Source: Deltaproteobacteria bacterium
GTDB taxonomy: Bacteria > Desulfobacterota > Desulfarculia > Adiutricales > Adiutricaceae
Direction of reading: 5' to 3'
Length of the DNA stretch: 42,629 nt
Assembly: GCA_031281735.1 (NCBI GenBank)
Contig: JAITEZ010000414.1
Location: forward strand, 1-42,629
Shown here: one piece after another, positions 9,841 through 19,601 of the stretch
How the letters are laid out: each line of letters begins with the position of its first letter
Numbering within the stretch: the stretch's first letter is position 1
Translations under genes and position numbers: made by a program
The notes under the pieces: model-generated
Database searches by the model: none
What the model saw: only the letters and a program-made list of their open reading frames with translations
What the model was told of the DNA's origin: nothing

Positions 9841-10283
9841 TTGAGCACCGCCCCGCCGTCAGGGGCCCCGGGCCCCGCGCCGTCCCAGGGGCCCCGGTCG
9901 GCGGACATGTTGATCACGAGCGGCGGGAAGCCGCCCCGGCGGGTGGTCTCGGCCACGTATTCGCGCATGAAGGGGAATATCAGGCACGGGAAGGCCCGGT
10001 GGATGTAGAAGGGCCTCTCCTCCGGGGGCACGGGCCGGGACATGCTGAAGACGGCGCCGTATTCCACCTCCAGGCTGAAGGGCATGAGGGCGCCCTCCTC
10101 CGTCCGGAAGGCCTGGACGAAGCGCGCCGAGTCGCCCTGGGGCGAGAAGCCCCCGGTGTTGCGGATGGTGAGTGTGGCCGAGGCGATGCGGGAGCCGGGA
10201 TGGCCCTCCCAGGAGGGGTTGCGGCAGAAGCTGCACCTGAGGAGCTCCAGCCGCGTCATCTCGAAGGGCACGGGCTCGCTCAT
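9828..10283 (-). CDS. SecB-like protein-export chaperone family protein
   Basis: PFSLEVEYGAVFSM and FPCLIFPFMREYVAETTRRGGFPPLVI match the SecB core (FxVEVxxxGxF ... LFPYARExVsdLtxRGGFPPLxL). Overlaps the start of the RNase gene's stop by 4 bp. Confidence 0.75.
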   Translation of the reverse strand: MSEPVPFEMTRLELLRCSFCRNPSWEGHPGSRIASATLTIRNTGGFSPQGDSARFVQAFRTEEGALMPFSLEVEYGAVFSMSRPVPPEERPFYIHRAFPCLIFPFMREYVAETTRRGGFPPLVINMSADRGPWDGAGPGAPDGGAVLKWIH

Positions 10284-11971
10284 GCGCCGTCCCCCTTCGC
10301 GTCACGGGGCCCGGCGGGAGGCTCCGCCGCCGCGGGGGGGCGGGCGGGAGGGGGCGGGAAACCGGCGGGCCGGGGCGGGCCGGCCTCGATGGCGGCGGTC
10401 TCGGGGTGGAGGGTCGCGTCCGCCCTGACGGAGACGGGCATGCCGATCCGGCGCTCGAGATCCTCCAGGGCCGCGCGGCCCTCCCCCAGGAAATAGTCCC
10501 GGATGGAGGGGTGGATCCTGAGGGCCAGGGGCGCCCCCGGGCAGTCGGCGGCGGCGAGCTCCAGATCGCGCAGGGCCTGGTGGCAGACCGAGGTGCCGGA
10601 GAGCAGGTATCCCTGGCCCTGGCAGCGGCAGCAGGGCCCGCGCAGGAGGCTGTCGATGTTCTCGCGGTAGCGCTTGCGGGTCATCTCGATGATGCCCAGC
10701 TCGCTCATGGGGAGGATCTTGGCCACCCTGCGGTCGCGGCGCAGGGCCTCGCGGAGGGCGGCCGTCACGCGCTCGCGGCTCGCCTTGCGCTCCATGTCGA
10801 TGAAGTCTATGACGATGAGGCCGCCCGTGTTGCGGAGGCGCAGCTGGAAGGCTATCTCGCGCACGGCCTCCAGGTTGGTCTTGAGGATGGTCTCCTCCAG
10901 GCACCTCCTGCCCAGGTAGCGGCCGGTGTTCACGTCGATGACGGTGAGCGCCTCCGTAGAGTCGATCACTATGTAGCCGCCGCTCTTGAGCCAGACCTTG
11001 CGGGAGAGGGCCCGGGCCAGGTCCTGCTCCACGCTCCGGGCGTGGAAGAGGGGGGTGGGGTCGTCGTGGAGCTCCAGGGCCGGCGCTAGCTCCGGGGCGA
11101 AGGCCTCCAGGAACTCCCGGATGCGCCCGAGCTGCTGGTCGTCGTCCACGACGAGCCGCTCCGCGCTGCCGGTCAGGGTGTCGCGCACCGAGCGGAGCAC
11201 CAGATCCAGCTCCCTGTGGATGAGGGCGGGCGCGGCCCGCCCCTCGGCCTCCCGGAGGATCCGTTTCCAGAGGCGGATGAGGAAGTCAGCCTCGGACCGG
11301 ATCTCGGGGCCGGAGGCCCCTTCCGCGGCGGTGCGGGCTATGAGCCCCAGCCCGTCCCGAGCCGAGGCCTCCAGGAGCCCCCGCAGGCGCCCCCGCTCGG
11401 CCTCCGACTCTATGAGCCGCGAGACCCCCAGGTGGCTCCCCGAGGAAAGCAGGACGAGCCTCCTGCCGGGAAGCGAGACGAGGGTCGTGACCCGGGCGCC
11501 CTTCTGCCCCATGGGCTCCTTGGAGACCTGGACCAGGAGCTCCTGGCCCTCCGAGAGCAGTGTCTCGATGGGGGTCCGCGGCGCCTCGGCCGCCCCCGCC
11601 CCGTCTTCCAGTCCCTCGATCCCCTCGATGAGCCGCTCGAGGCCGTCCGCGTCGGGATCCCCGCCCTCGGCGCCGTCCGGACTGGCGTCCTCGCCCTCGA
11701 GCCCGGCGGGGCCGCCCAGGCTCCGAGAGAGGCCCCGGGCGCAGGGGGAGAGGTCGTCCACGTAGAGGAAGGCCGCCCGTTCCAGGCCTATGTCCACGAA
11801 GGCCGCCTGGAGCCCGGGGATGACCCGGGCCACCCGGCCCTTGTACACGGATCCCGAGAGCCCCCGGCCCTCGGTCGGCCTCTCGAGACGGAACTCCACC
11901 GTCTCGCCGTTCTCCAGGAGTGCGGTGCGGGTCTCGTAGGGCCGGTAGTTGATGAGAAGCTCCGAGGTCAT
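10280..11971 (-). CDS. Ribonuclease E/G family protein
   Basis: S1 region (GSVYKGRVARVIPGLQAAFVDIGLERAAFLYVDDL), LTVIDVNTGRYLGRRCLEETILKTNLEAVREIAFQLRLRNTGGLIVIDFIDM, MSELGIIEMTRKRYRENIDSLL, zinc-link CCRCQGQG. Confidence 0.93.
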   Translation of the reverse strand: MTSELLINYRPYETRTALLENGETVEFRLERPTEGRGLSGSVYKGRVARVIPGLQAAFVDIGLERAAFLYVDDLSPCARGLSRSLGGPAGLEGEDASPDGAEGGDPDADGLERLIEGIEGLEDGAGAAEAPRTPIETLLSEGQELLVQVSKEPMGQKGARVTTLVSLPGRRLVLLSSGSHLGVSRLIESEAERGRLRGLLEASARDGLGLIARTAAEGASGPEIRSEADFLIRLWKRILREAEGRAAPALIHRELDLVLRSVRDTLTGSAERLVVDDDQQLGRIREFLEAFAPELAPALELHDDPTPLFHARSVEQDLARALSRKVWLKSGGYIVIDSTEALTVIDVNTGRYLGRRCLEETILKTNLEAVREIAFQLRLRNTGGLIVIDFIDMERKASRERVTAALREALRRDRRVAKILPMSELGIIEMTRKRYRENIDSLLRGPCCRCQGQGYLLSGTSVCHQALRDLELAAADCPGAPLALRIHPSIRDYFLGEGRAALEDLERRIGMPVSVRADATLHPETAAIEAGPPRPAGFPPPPARPPAAAEPPAGPRDAKGDGA

Positions 11972-12020
11972 GGGCTCTTGCGGACGCGAGGCCAGAAAGC
12001 CCGAGAGGTACGCGCGGCGG

Positions 12021-15000
12021 TCACCCGGTCAGCGTCCTGAGCTTGGAGAGCTCCAGGGGCTGGGAGGGGTCGAGGCCCCACAGGGCCCGCGCGCACTCGA
12101 GCGGCCGGGGTCCGCCCGTCTCGCGGAAGGCGATGGCCAGTGCCAGCCTCTCAGGAGAAAGGGCGCGGGCCCCGAGCACCCATTCCCCGAGCGCGAAGGA
12201 TCTGACCCGTCCTTTCCCGTCAGTATAACTCAGTCGGGCCTCAGGGAAAAGGGGAGGGTCCCTGAACACGGGGCCTGCGGCCGACACGAGCCATTCGGTC
12301 CCCTTGAGGGAGGGGGCGGGGAAGGCGAGCGGGAGGCGCGAGACCTCCAGCATCCTCAACCCGGCGGGAAGCTCGAGCCGCTTCCAGACCGTCTCCGGGG
12401 GGAGGCTCTCGGTCAGGCTGAAGACCATCACCTCGTCCTGGCTGGGGACCCCCAGGGGGAGGGCCGACAGGAAGGAGAGCCTGGGCGAGGGGTGGAAGCC
12501 GCGGGAGAGGGCGAGCCTGAGCCCCCCCCTCCGGAAGGCCCGCTTGAAAAGCTCCACCAGCTCCAGGTGCCCCAGGAAGACCGGCCGGCCGGTCGTCTCG
12601 AAGCGGGCCGCGTACCGGAACTCAGGGGGCGCCTCCCGGGCCGGGGGGCCCTTGCGCCTCCTGGCCCTGGGAGGGGCCGGGGCGCCTCCCGTGGCGGGGG
12701 CCGGGGGGACGGCGGCGGGAGACAGGGGGCGCGGGGCGGCCTCCCCTCCCGGGGATCCCGGGCCGCCGGCCTGCCGGGGATGGCCCTCGCCCCGGTCCCG
12801 GCCGACGGCCTCCCGCGGCTCGCCGCCTGCGGCCGGCGGCTCCTGCGCCCCCTCCCGGGCGGCGCCCTCGCTGGCCGGGCCCTCGGGGGCTGCCTCCCGC
12901 GCCTGACCCCCGGGGGACGCCCCGCCGTGTCTCCCGTCGGCGGGCCAGTCTCCCGTGAGCTCCACCCTCGCCCCGTCCGAGCAGGCCCCGCAGCCGAGGC
13001 ATCCCGCGTCGCGGCAGTCCGGAGTGGGGATGCCGGCGTACGCCCTCTCGCGCTCCCGGAGCAGGAAGGCCTTGTCGACGCCGTAGAAGAGGTGATCCCA
13101 GGGGAGGGGCGCCTCCGGGTCGCGGGGGGAGCGGAAGAAGCCCTCGTCGAAGCCCTCCGCCGCCAGGGCCGCCTCCCAGAGGGAGAGGTCGAAGAGGTCG
13201 TTCCAGGCCTCGAAGCGGGCGCCCGCCCGGAAGACACGGAGAAGGGCGCGGCCCGCGCGGCGGTCGCCCCGTGCCAGCAGGCTCTCGGCGAACGAGGCGC
13301 CGGGGTCCGCGTGCTTGACCGCGATGCCGTCCCGGCGCGAGGAGGCCTTGACGAGATCGATGCGGGAGCGGATCTCGGCCGGCGTCGAGCCCGGCTCCCA
13401 CTGGAAGGGGGTGTGGGCCTTGGGAGTGAAGTGGGCCAGGCCGACGTTCAGCCTGGCGCGGGTGGTTCTCTTGATCCTCCGGGCGAGCGCTCCGATGGCC
13501 TCGAGATCCTCCCCCGTCTCCGTGGGGAGCCCGCACATGAAGTACAGCTTCAGGGTCCGCCAGCCCAGGGAGAAGGCCGTCCCGGCCGCCGTGAGCAGAT
13601 CCTCCTCCGAGAGATCCTTGTTGATGACGGAGCGCAGGCGGGCGGTCGCGGCCTCCGGGGCCACGGTGAAGCCCGTCTTGCGGGCCCGCTGGATCTGGAG
13701 CGCCAGCTCGCGGGAGACGGAGCGCACGCGCAGCGAGGGGAGCGACAGGGACACTCCCGTCCCCCCGAAGCGGTCCATGAAGGAGCGCACCGCCCCGTCT
13801 ATCCCGGTGTGGTCGCCTGCGGAGAGCGAGAGGAAGGCCGCCTCGTCGTGGCCGGTGGAGGAGAGGTTGGCGGAGACGAGATCCAGGATCTCTGCCTCCC
13901 CCCGCTCCCGCACCGGGCGGTAGATGTAGCCCGCCTGGCAGAAGCGGCAGCCCCTGGAGCAGCCCCGGGATATCTCGACCGCCACCCGGTCGTGGACGGG
14001 CCGGATGAAGGGGACTATCTGCATGCGCGGGAAGTAGAGCCCGGAGAGGGAGGGCGCCGCCGTCCGGCGCGGGCGGGGGAGCGCCGGATCCAGCGGCTCG
14101 ATCCCCGCGAACCCGCCGGGGGGGCGCCGCCCGTCCACGTAAAGGGGACGGAAGAGCGAGGGCACGTAGACGCCGGGCCGCGCGGCGAGCCCGCGCAGGA
14201 TCTCCCGGCGGGGGAGCCCCCCGGCCCGCATCGCGGACAGGGCCTCCAGGACCTCCACCAGCCCTGGCTCCGCGTCCCCCAGGAGGAAGAAGTCGAAGAA
14301 GTCCGCCAGGGGCTCGGGGTTGGCGCAGCCGGGGCCTCCCGCGCACACCAGGGGGTCGCCCTCGGCCCTCTCGGAGGCCAGGAGCGGCACGCGGCCGAGG
14401 TCCAGCATGGCGAGGATGTTCGTGTAGCCCAGCTCGTACTGGAGGGAGAAGCCGACGAGATCGAAGTGCGCGAGGGGCCTGCGGGACTCCAGGGACGTGA
14501 GGGGGAGCCCCCTCGCCCTGAGCGCCCGCTCCATGTCCGGCCAGGTGGCGTAGACCCTCTCCGCCGAGAGGCCCGGCACGGAGTTCACCAGGGAGTAGAG
14601 GATCTTGTGCCCCAGGTGCGAGTGGGCTATCTCGTAGACGTCCGGGAAGGCCAGGGCCGTCCGGAAGAGCCGCCCCCGCCCGTCCGGGATCTCGTTGGGC
14701 TCGGCCCCGATCTCCCCGCCCAGGTAGCGGCCGGGGCGCTGGACCTCCCTGAGGAGGGATGTGTCGAAGGCCGCGGGGCGGCCGGGGCAGGCGGGGCGGC
14801 ACGGCCGCCCCGCCCCGTCCGGGCCGCCGTCCCCGGGCGGGAGGCCGCCCGCAGGCGCGCGGTCGGAGGCGTCCGGATCGCGGAGGGCCTTCCGGCCGTC
14901 CCCGTCCAGGGGGTCTATGTCGCCGGTGTCGGCGTGGCCGGCGGCGGCTGGGCCGTTCCGGGGGCCGTTGCCGGCCACGTCGGGGCCGCATGTCCCCTCA

Positions 15001-15029
15001 GGGTCGTTGGCGCAAGGCATCTGAGGCAT
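12021..15029 (-). CDS. B12-binding-type radical SAM protein fused to a C-terminal DUF2344 domain (TIGR03960/TIGR03936-like)
   Basis: VEISRGCSRGCRFCQAGYIYRPVRER radical SAM motif; Cys cluster CRDAGCLGCGACSDG; Ala/Gly/Pro linker; C-terminal RYAARFETTGRPVFLGHLELVELFKRAFRRGGLRLALSRGFHPSPRLSF. Confidence 0.88.
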   Translation of the reverse strand: MPQMPCANDPEGTCGPDVAGNGPRNGPAAAGHADTGDIDPLDGDGRKALRDPDASDRAPAGGLPPGDGGPDGAGRPCRPACPGRPAAFDTSLLREVQRPGRYLGGEIGAEPNEIPDGRGRLFRTALAFPDVYEIAHSHLGHKILYSLVNSVPGLSAERVYATWPDMERALRARGLPLTSLESRRPLAHFDLVGFSLQYELGYTNILAMLDLGRVPLLASERAEGDPLVCAGGPGCANPEPLADFFDFFLLGDAEPGLVEVLEALSAMRAGGLPRREILRGLAARPGVYVPSLFRPLYVDGRRPPGGFAGIEPLDPALPRPRRTAAPSLSGLYFPRMQIVPFIRPVHDRVAVEISRGCSRGCRFCQAGYIYRPVRERGEAEILDLVSANLSSTGHDEAAFLSLSAGDHTGIDGAVRSFMDRFGGTGVSLSLPSLRVRSVSRELALQIQRARKTGFTVAPEAATARLRSVINKDLSEEDLLTAAGTAFSLGWRTLKLYFMCGLPTETGEDLEAIGALARRIKRTTRARLNVGLAHFTPKAHTPFQWEPGSTPAEIRSRIDLVKASSRRDGIAVKHADPGASFAESLLARGDRRAGRALLRVFRAGARFEAWNDLFDLSLWEAALAAEGFDEGFFRSPRDPEAPLPWDHLFYGVDKAFLLRERERAYAGIPTPDCRDAGCLGCGACSDGARVELTGDWPADGRHGGASPGGQAREAAPEGPASEGAAREGAQEPPAAGGEPREAVGRDRGEGHPRQAGGPGSPGGEAAPRPLSPAAVPPAPATGGAPAPPRARRRKGPPAREAPPEFRYAARFETTGRPVFLGHLELVELFKRAFRRGGLRLALSRGFHPSPRLSFLSALPLGVPSQDEVMVFSLTESLPPETVWKRLELPAGLRMLEVSRLPLAFPAPSLKGTEWLVSAAGPVFRDPPLFPEARLSYTDGKGRVRSFALGEWVLGARALSPERLALAIAFRETGGPRPLECARALWGLDPSQPLELSKLRTLTG

Positions 15030-15060
15030 CCGTTGGCGCCGGGGCGCGCCCCGGCGGCGG

Positions 15061-15825
15061 CTATCGCCCGGCGGGCCCCGGGCTCCGGCGCGCCGCGAGG
15101 GCGGCGGCTATCTCCTCCAGGACGAGGGAGGCGGCCTTCCGGGGATCCACCGCGTCACGTATGGGGCGTCCCACCACCAGGAGATCCGCCCCGTCGGCGA
15201 TGGCCCGGGCGGGTGTGCCCACCCGCGTCTGGTCGTCGGCGGCCACCCGCGCCCAGGCGGGGCGAATGCCGGGGACAACGATGAGGGCCGCGGGGCCCGC
15301 TAGCGCCCGCAAGGCGGCCGTCTCCTCCGGGGAGCAGACGAGACCGTGGCAGGAGGATTCGAGGGCGCGCCGCGCGAGGAGGGCGGCCAGGGCGCCCGGG
15401 GCCCGGCAGGCGGGGGCGAGTTCTGGGAGCGCGGCGGGATCGAGGCTGGTCAGCACCGTCACGGCGAGGACCCTGGCGGCGCCGGCGCTGGCCGCCGCGG
15501 CCCTGAGCATCTCGGGGCCGCCCTGGCCGTGGACCGTCACCAGCCCCGCGCCGAGCGCGGCCGCCCGGCGCATGGCCCCGGCCACGGTGGCGGGGATGTC
15601 GTGGAGCTTGAGATCCAGGAAGATCCCGCAGTCCGGGGCCAGGTCGCGCACGCGCCCGACCGCCTCGGGGCCCAGCGCCACGAAGAGCTCCAGGCCTATC
15701 TTGAACCAGCCCGCGCTTCCCGAGAGCAGCTCCGTCAGGCGGAGCGCCCGGTCCAGATCGGGCACGTCCAGCGGGAAGGCCAGGCGGCCGCGGGGGTCGT
15801 CCGGCGCGAAGGTGGGGAAGGTCAA
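15061..15825 (-). CDS. pyrF: Orotidine 5'-phosphate decarboxylase
   Basis: FPLDVPDLDRALRLTE, FKIGLELF, IFLDLKLHDIPATVAGAMRRAAALGAGLVTVHGQGG, VVGRPIRDAVDPRKAA. Confidence 0.92.
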   Translation of the reverse strand: MTFPTFAPDDPRGRLAFPLDVPDLDRALRLTELLSGSAGWFKIGLELFVALGPEAVGRVRDLAPDCGIFLDLKLHDIPATVAGAMRRAAALGAGLVTVHGQGGPEMLRAAAASAGAARVLAVTVLTSLDPAALPELAPACRAPGALAALLARRALESSCHGLVCSPEETAALRALAGPAALIVVPGIRPAWARVAADDQTRVGTPARAIADGADLLVVGRPIRDAVDPRKAASLVLEEIAAALAARRSPGPAGR

Positions 15826-15945
15826 GGGATGGCCTTTCCGGGCACCCGGCGGGCGGGGCCCTCGGAAGGGGAGGGCCTGCCTCGGCGCGGCCCGCCTCCG
15901 GGATCGGGCGGGGGGATCCGGCTGCCCTGGCGGCGGGAGGGCCTC

Positions 15946-16938
15946 TTACTCCTCGTCCAGCTCGTCCAGGAGGTCGGAGACGTCGGACATGTCCGTGCCA
16001 TCCACCGAGAGCCCCTCGTCGTCGTCAAGGGAGTCCAGGCCGTTCATGTCCGCGTCCCCGAACTCGGCCCCCCCGTCCGGGGCCTCCTCCAGGCTGTCCT
16101 GCGGCACCATGAAAGTCTCGGAGGCCTCCCTGGGCTTGGGACCCGACGGACGCGGGGCCGCCGCGAAGGGCTGGGCCTGGGGGGCCTCGCCTGCCCCCTC
16201 GTCGTCGATCACCTCCACGTCGAAGATGGTGTCGGGCTGGGGCTCGGGTTCCGGTGCCGCCCGGGGGGGCACGACGGTCGACCCCGGTGCCACAGCCACT
16301 TCCGCGTCCTCCAGAAGCTGGGAGACGTCCATCTGGCCGGTGTCGGTCGGCTGAAGGGAAGGCGGCACCATCTGCGGCGGCGGAGGCGGCGCCATCTGCG
16401 GGGGCGGAGGCGGCATCTGTGGTGGCGGAGGCGCCATCTGCGCGGGCGGCGGGGGAGGCATCTGCGCGGGCGGCGGCAGGGGCGGCGGCGGCGGCGCGGG
16501 GGGCCCCGGGGGTTCCGGGAAGGCGCCCAGGTTGCCCATGCCGAAGGCGGGGGCGGGCGGCGGCGGTCCCGGCGGCTCGGGGAAGGAGCCCATGCCGAAG
16601 GCGGGGGCGGGTTGCGCCCCCAGGCCGGGGGTGTAGGACGGGACCCCGTCCGCCTGGGGGGCGGGGAAGGAGTCCGGAGGCGGGCCGGCCTGGGGAAGGT
16701 CGGGGAAGCCCAGCGTCTCCGGGGGTTGCCCGAAACCGCCGGGGTCGGTGCCCGGGAAGCCCTCACTCCCGGAGGTTTCCGGGGGTGCCTCGCCCGAGAG
16801 TATCGCGAAGAAGTTGACGTTCCCCGGGACGGGTTCCGTCAGGAAGAGGAGCCGCCGCAACGGGTTCAGGTCCTTGCGGCACTTGGGGCAGTTGCTGTTG
16901 TGGTCGAAGCTGTTGTAGCCGCACTTGGGACAGAGCAT
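15946..16938 (-). CDS. Hypothetical protein: N-terminal double-Cys zinc ribbon, proline/methionine-rich repeat middle, acidic C-terminus
   Basis: MLCPKCGYNSFDHNSNCPKCRKDL; (PPPPxQM)n tract; DVSDLLDELDEE tail. Internal ATG chosen over the ORF start. Confidence 0.7.
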   Translation of the reverse strand: MLCPKCGYNSFDHNSNCPKCRKDLNPLRRLLFLTEPVPGNVNFFAILSGEAPPETSGSEGFPGTDPGGFGQPPETLGFPDLPQAGPPPDSFPAPQADGVPSYTPGLGAQPAPAFGMGSFPEPPGPPPPAPAFGMGNLGAFPEPPGPPAPPPPPLPPPAQMPPPPPAQMAPPPPQMPPPPPQMAPPPPPQMVPPSLQPTDTGQMDVSQLLEDAEVAVAPGSTVVPPRAAPEPEPQPDTIFDVEVIDDEGAGEAPQAQPFAAAPRPSGPKPREASETFMVPQDSLEEAPDGGAEFGDADMNGLDSLDDDEGLSVDGTDMSDVSDLLDELDEE

Positions 16939-17706
16939 GTGCGCCTCCGCGGGGCGTTCGGGCGGGAGCCCGTCTCCTGCCGTCGCTCCAGGATGACGGA
17001 GCCCCGCAGGCATCCGCGCGGGACGCCTTCCGGCGGGGACGCCTCCCCGGGGCCCTCCGCCGGGAGGCGCCGAGGTGGACCACCCCTCAGCGGGGAAGAC
17101 GTCACGGGACGGGCTCGGGTTCTCAGGCCGTTCGGGCGGCCCGGCGGCGCCGGTTTCGGCGGACGGGGCCCGGGCGGCGCGGACAGAGGATCCGCGCCTT
17201 CCGGCGGAACAAGGATTATAGCTCAGGAGACGATGAAAGGGAACAGCAGGCGGCGTTTCCGGACGCCCGGGGGCACGCGCCGATGCCGCGCCGCGCGCGC
17301 GGAACGCGCGGCGCCGGCCCGCGGCGCCGGAGCGGCGCGGACGTCACGGGCGGCCGGAGCTGCGGGAGGGGCCCCTCAGGCGGATCGCGTTCCTTGCGGA
17401 CGTGGTGCCATGGAGACTTGCGGGACGTCATCGCCGTCTTCAGGGGACATGGCGGGTCGATCTGCAGCACCCGCCTCCGCCCACCCTTGGCATGCAACGC
17501 GCGTGACGTTATGGCGCGGACGGCACCGGCGCAGTTGATCCCGGCAGCTCCGGCTCGGCTGGGATGGGAGTAGGGAGTGCGGGTATGGGAAACGAAAGTG
17601 GGGAGCTGAGGGATCCGGGGAGATCTTGCACGGGGCTTGGTGCGGACAGGAAGGCGGGCTTGCAGAGGGTAGGGGCGGGGGGAATGGCTGAGACAGGACA
17701 ATAAAA

Positions 17707-17748
17707 GGGCCGGATTGTGGAAAGCCAGGTTTTTCCACGCTCCGGCCC
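17707..17748 (-). terminator. Two-segment hairpin followed on the minus strand by TTTTATTG
   Basis: gggccgga..gtggaaa-loop-tttccac..tccggccc; the minus-strand 3' side reads TTTTATTG. Confidence 0.5.
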
Positions 17749-18673
17749 AGTCCCGGTGTAGCGGAAGAACGGAATCGTCCGGTTCAACAGGTGGGAGGCT
17801 GTATATGTAGTCAATCCCGTCCTTCAGCTGGAAGACATCTTACATAAACTGATTCTCAATTGCAATAGTTTTTTTAAAAAAAATACTTAATGATTTCAGT
17901 ATGTTATCCAAAAGCAGGCAGAGAAATCAAAACTAATTTTGGGAAAAACCGGGAAGAGAGGTTGCTCCACGTCCCGGCGGGTTGGCGGGAAACCGCCGGG
18001 CTGCCAAACGCCTTCCGGAAAACCTGAACCTCATCGCCTTCCCAGTGCCGCAAGGTGTTTCTCTGCCCTTGCCTTGCTCCCGTTGCCCGGGCCCTGGCTG
18101 ATCCTGTCGGCCACGGCACGGACGATGGCTTTCGGCCCGAGAGGGGGGGAGCCCGCCACGCGTCGGCCCGCCATCCGGGGCCGTCTCAATCCGGTCGCGG
18201 GGAGGGCTAGGGTAAACACTTCGGAGGTCTGGGAAGGCGAGGCCGGTGCCGGAGGAGGGCCTGGGCAGCACCTTCGCGCAGGTTACGCAGGATCCCTGCG
18301 GACGCAGAAAGCACCGGAAGCGTAGGGGGAACACCGGAAACGGAAGGAAAAATTACGCTGATGTAGGAAAACTCCTTAGCTTGAGGGTAAGGGAAGAAGT
18401 AGAGTATTGACAAAAATATCTGTTATTACAACATGTTGAAAGATGACTGTATCTTCCTCCCTATTGGCCTTGAAGTTGCTAACTAGTCTGCGTTACCGGA
18501 ACCAGGCCATCCACAGGCAGGAACAGCATCTGCCTCTGCCGCGCCAGCATCTGAAAATCCGCGACATCCCTCCTCTGCTTCCCCCGGCTCGAGACCCACC
18601 CGCCGTCCTGGCGGCGATTTTCCGGTTCCCGCTAAACAACCCCAAAGACGCGCGGCAGAATACCCTGATACTC

Positions 18674-18717
18674 AAAATGGGGAAAGACCGTCCACTAACG
18701 GCGCTTTCCCCATTTTT
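18674..18717. terminator. Bidirectional terminator-like inverted repeat
   Basis: AAAATGGGGAAAG-(accgtccactaacggcg)-CTTTCCCCATTTTT, 13-bp perfect outer stem with an inner ccgt/acgg stem. Confidence 0.6.
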
Positions 18718-19567
18718 GCATGAGGCGACCGGGGAGGATCCGGGGAACCGCCCCCCGGGGTTCCGCTTCGTTCTCGCGCGCTCCCGTGGAGGCAGGGACG
18801 GGGATCCCGGCGGCAGGTTACGGGAGCATCCGTCTGCAACGCGGGACGCGGGACAACCGCAGACGGGTAGGGCGCCTGTCTCCAGACTGGCGGCCCAGGC
18901 CAGCGGGCGTCCCCTGGCTCCATGCGGTTCACGGCCCGCCCCCCGTACCGGCATCGGGTTCCTTGTCCCTGGCTAGAGCGGGGCGTGATATGTGCTCCCT
19001 CAGCCCAGGCGGTCAGGACGGGGGATGCCGTGCCTGAAGGGTGCTTTCCCGATTTTCTCGCGAGGCTGTCCAGGAAAGGCGAGGGGATCGTCCTCCGGGA
19101 CCCGGGATGATCAGGGTTACAGGATGCTCAGGGATCAGGAATCATAACTCTTAGCGGGGGAGGAAGGACTATGGGTATCAAGGCGACAGGCTCCGTCTGC
19201 CTCCGTCCCGGCGGGCGTCTCCGGAGGCGTCCCGAGGAGGGTTTCGTGGGTAGCGACCCAAGCGGCGGTTGGCGGCAAGGTCGCTTACGCGTTGGCAGGG
19301 CGGGTCGGAGCCAACCTGGATGACGTGTAGGGGGCGGCCCGGTAGGGAGCGCGGAGTAAAAAATAACCGGTTGACCTAATGGAGTGTCAATTGTACTCGG
19401 TGGCGGGGCGGCGGCCGCAGGCAACGGGTCGTCCCTGCGGAGTGGAAGGCTCGCGGCGGGCGCCGGGCGGGGGTGGCGGCCTAGTGAGGGCGGGCAAGTC
19501 CGTGAGGCAAGGGTTCGGCCCGATCGGCCGAGGGATGGCCTGTGAAGACTGTCATGTTCCGGGAATA

Positions 19568-19596
19568 ATTGGCACGCCACGTGCTAAAGCATATAA
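19568..19596 (+). promoter_or_regulatory. Sigma70-type promoter TTGGCA-N17-TATAAT (also fits a sigma54 -24/-12 pattern TTGGCACG-N4-GTGCT)
   Basis: ttggcacgccacgtgctaaagcatataat: 5/6 match at -35, 17-nt spacer, 6/6 match at -10. Confidence 0.6.
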
Positions 19597-19601
19597 TCGC
19601 T

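Noticed and set aside
11949-15284. 1111-aa plus-strand ORF, plus other long ORFs (3217-4845, 6218-8371, 15346-17538, 20387-22783, 40970-42433)
   Set aside because: Antisense or shadow-frame ORFs typical of very GC-rich DNA; they overlap well-supported genes on the other strand and have compositionally biased translations.
17848-17872. Fur-box-like sequence tgattctcaattgcaatag
   Set aside because: Incomplete dyad in an A+T-rich tract and no iron gene downstream.
19130-19560. Possible RNase P RNA, tmRNA, SRP RNA or group II intron in the GC-rich noncoding stretch
   Set aside because: I looked for GAGGAAAGTCC, tmRNA ends, the SRP loop and a domain V motif and found none; nothing specific can be claimed.
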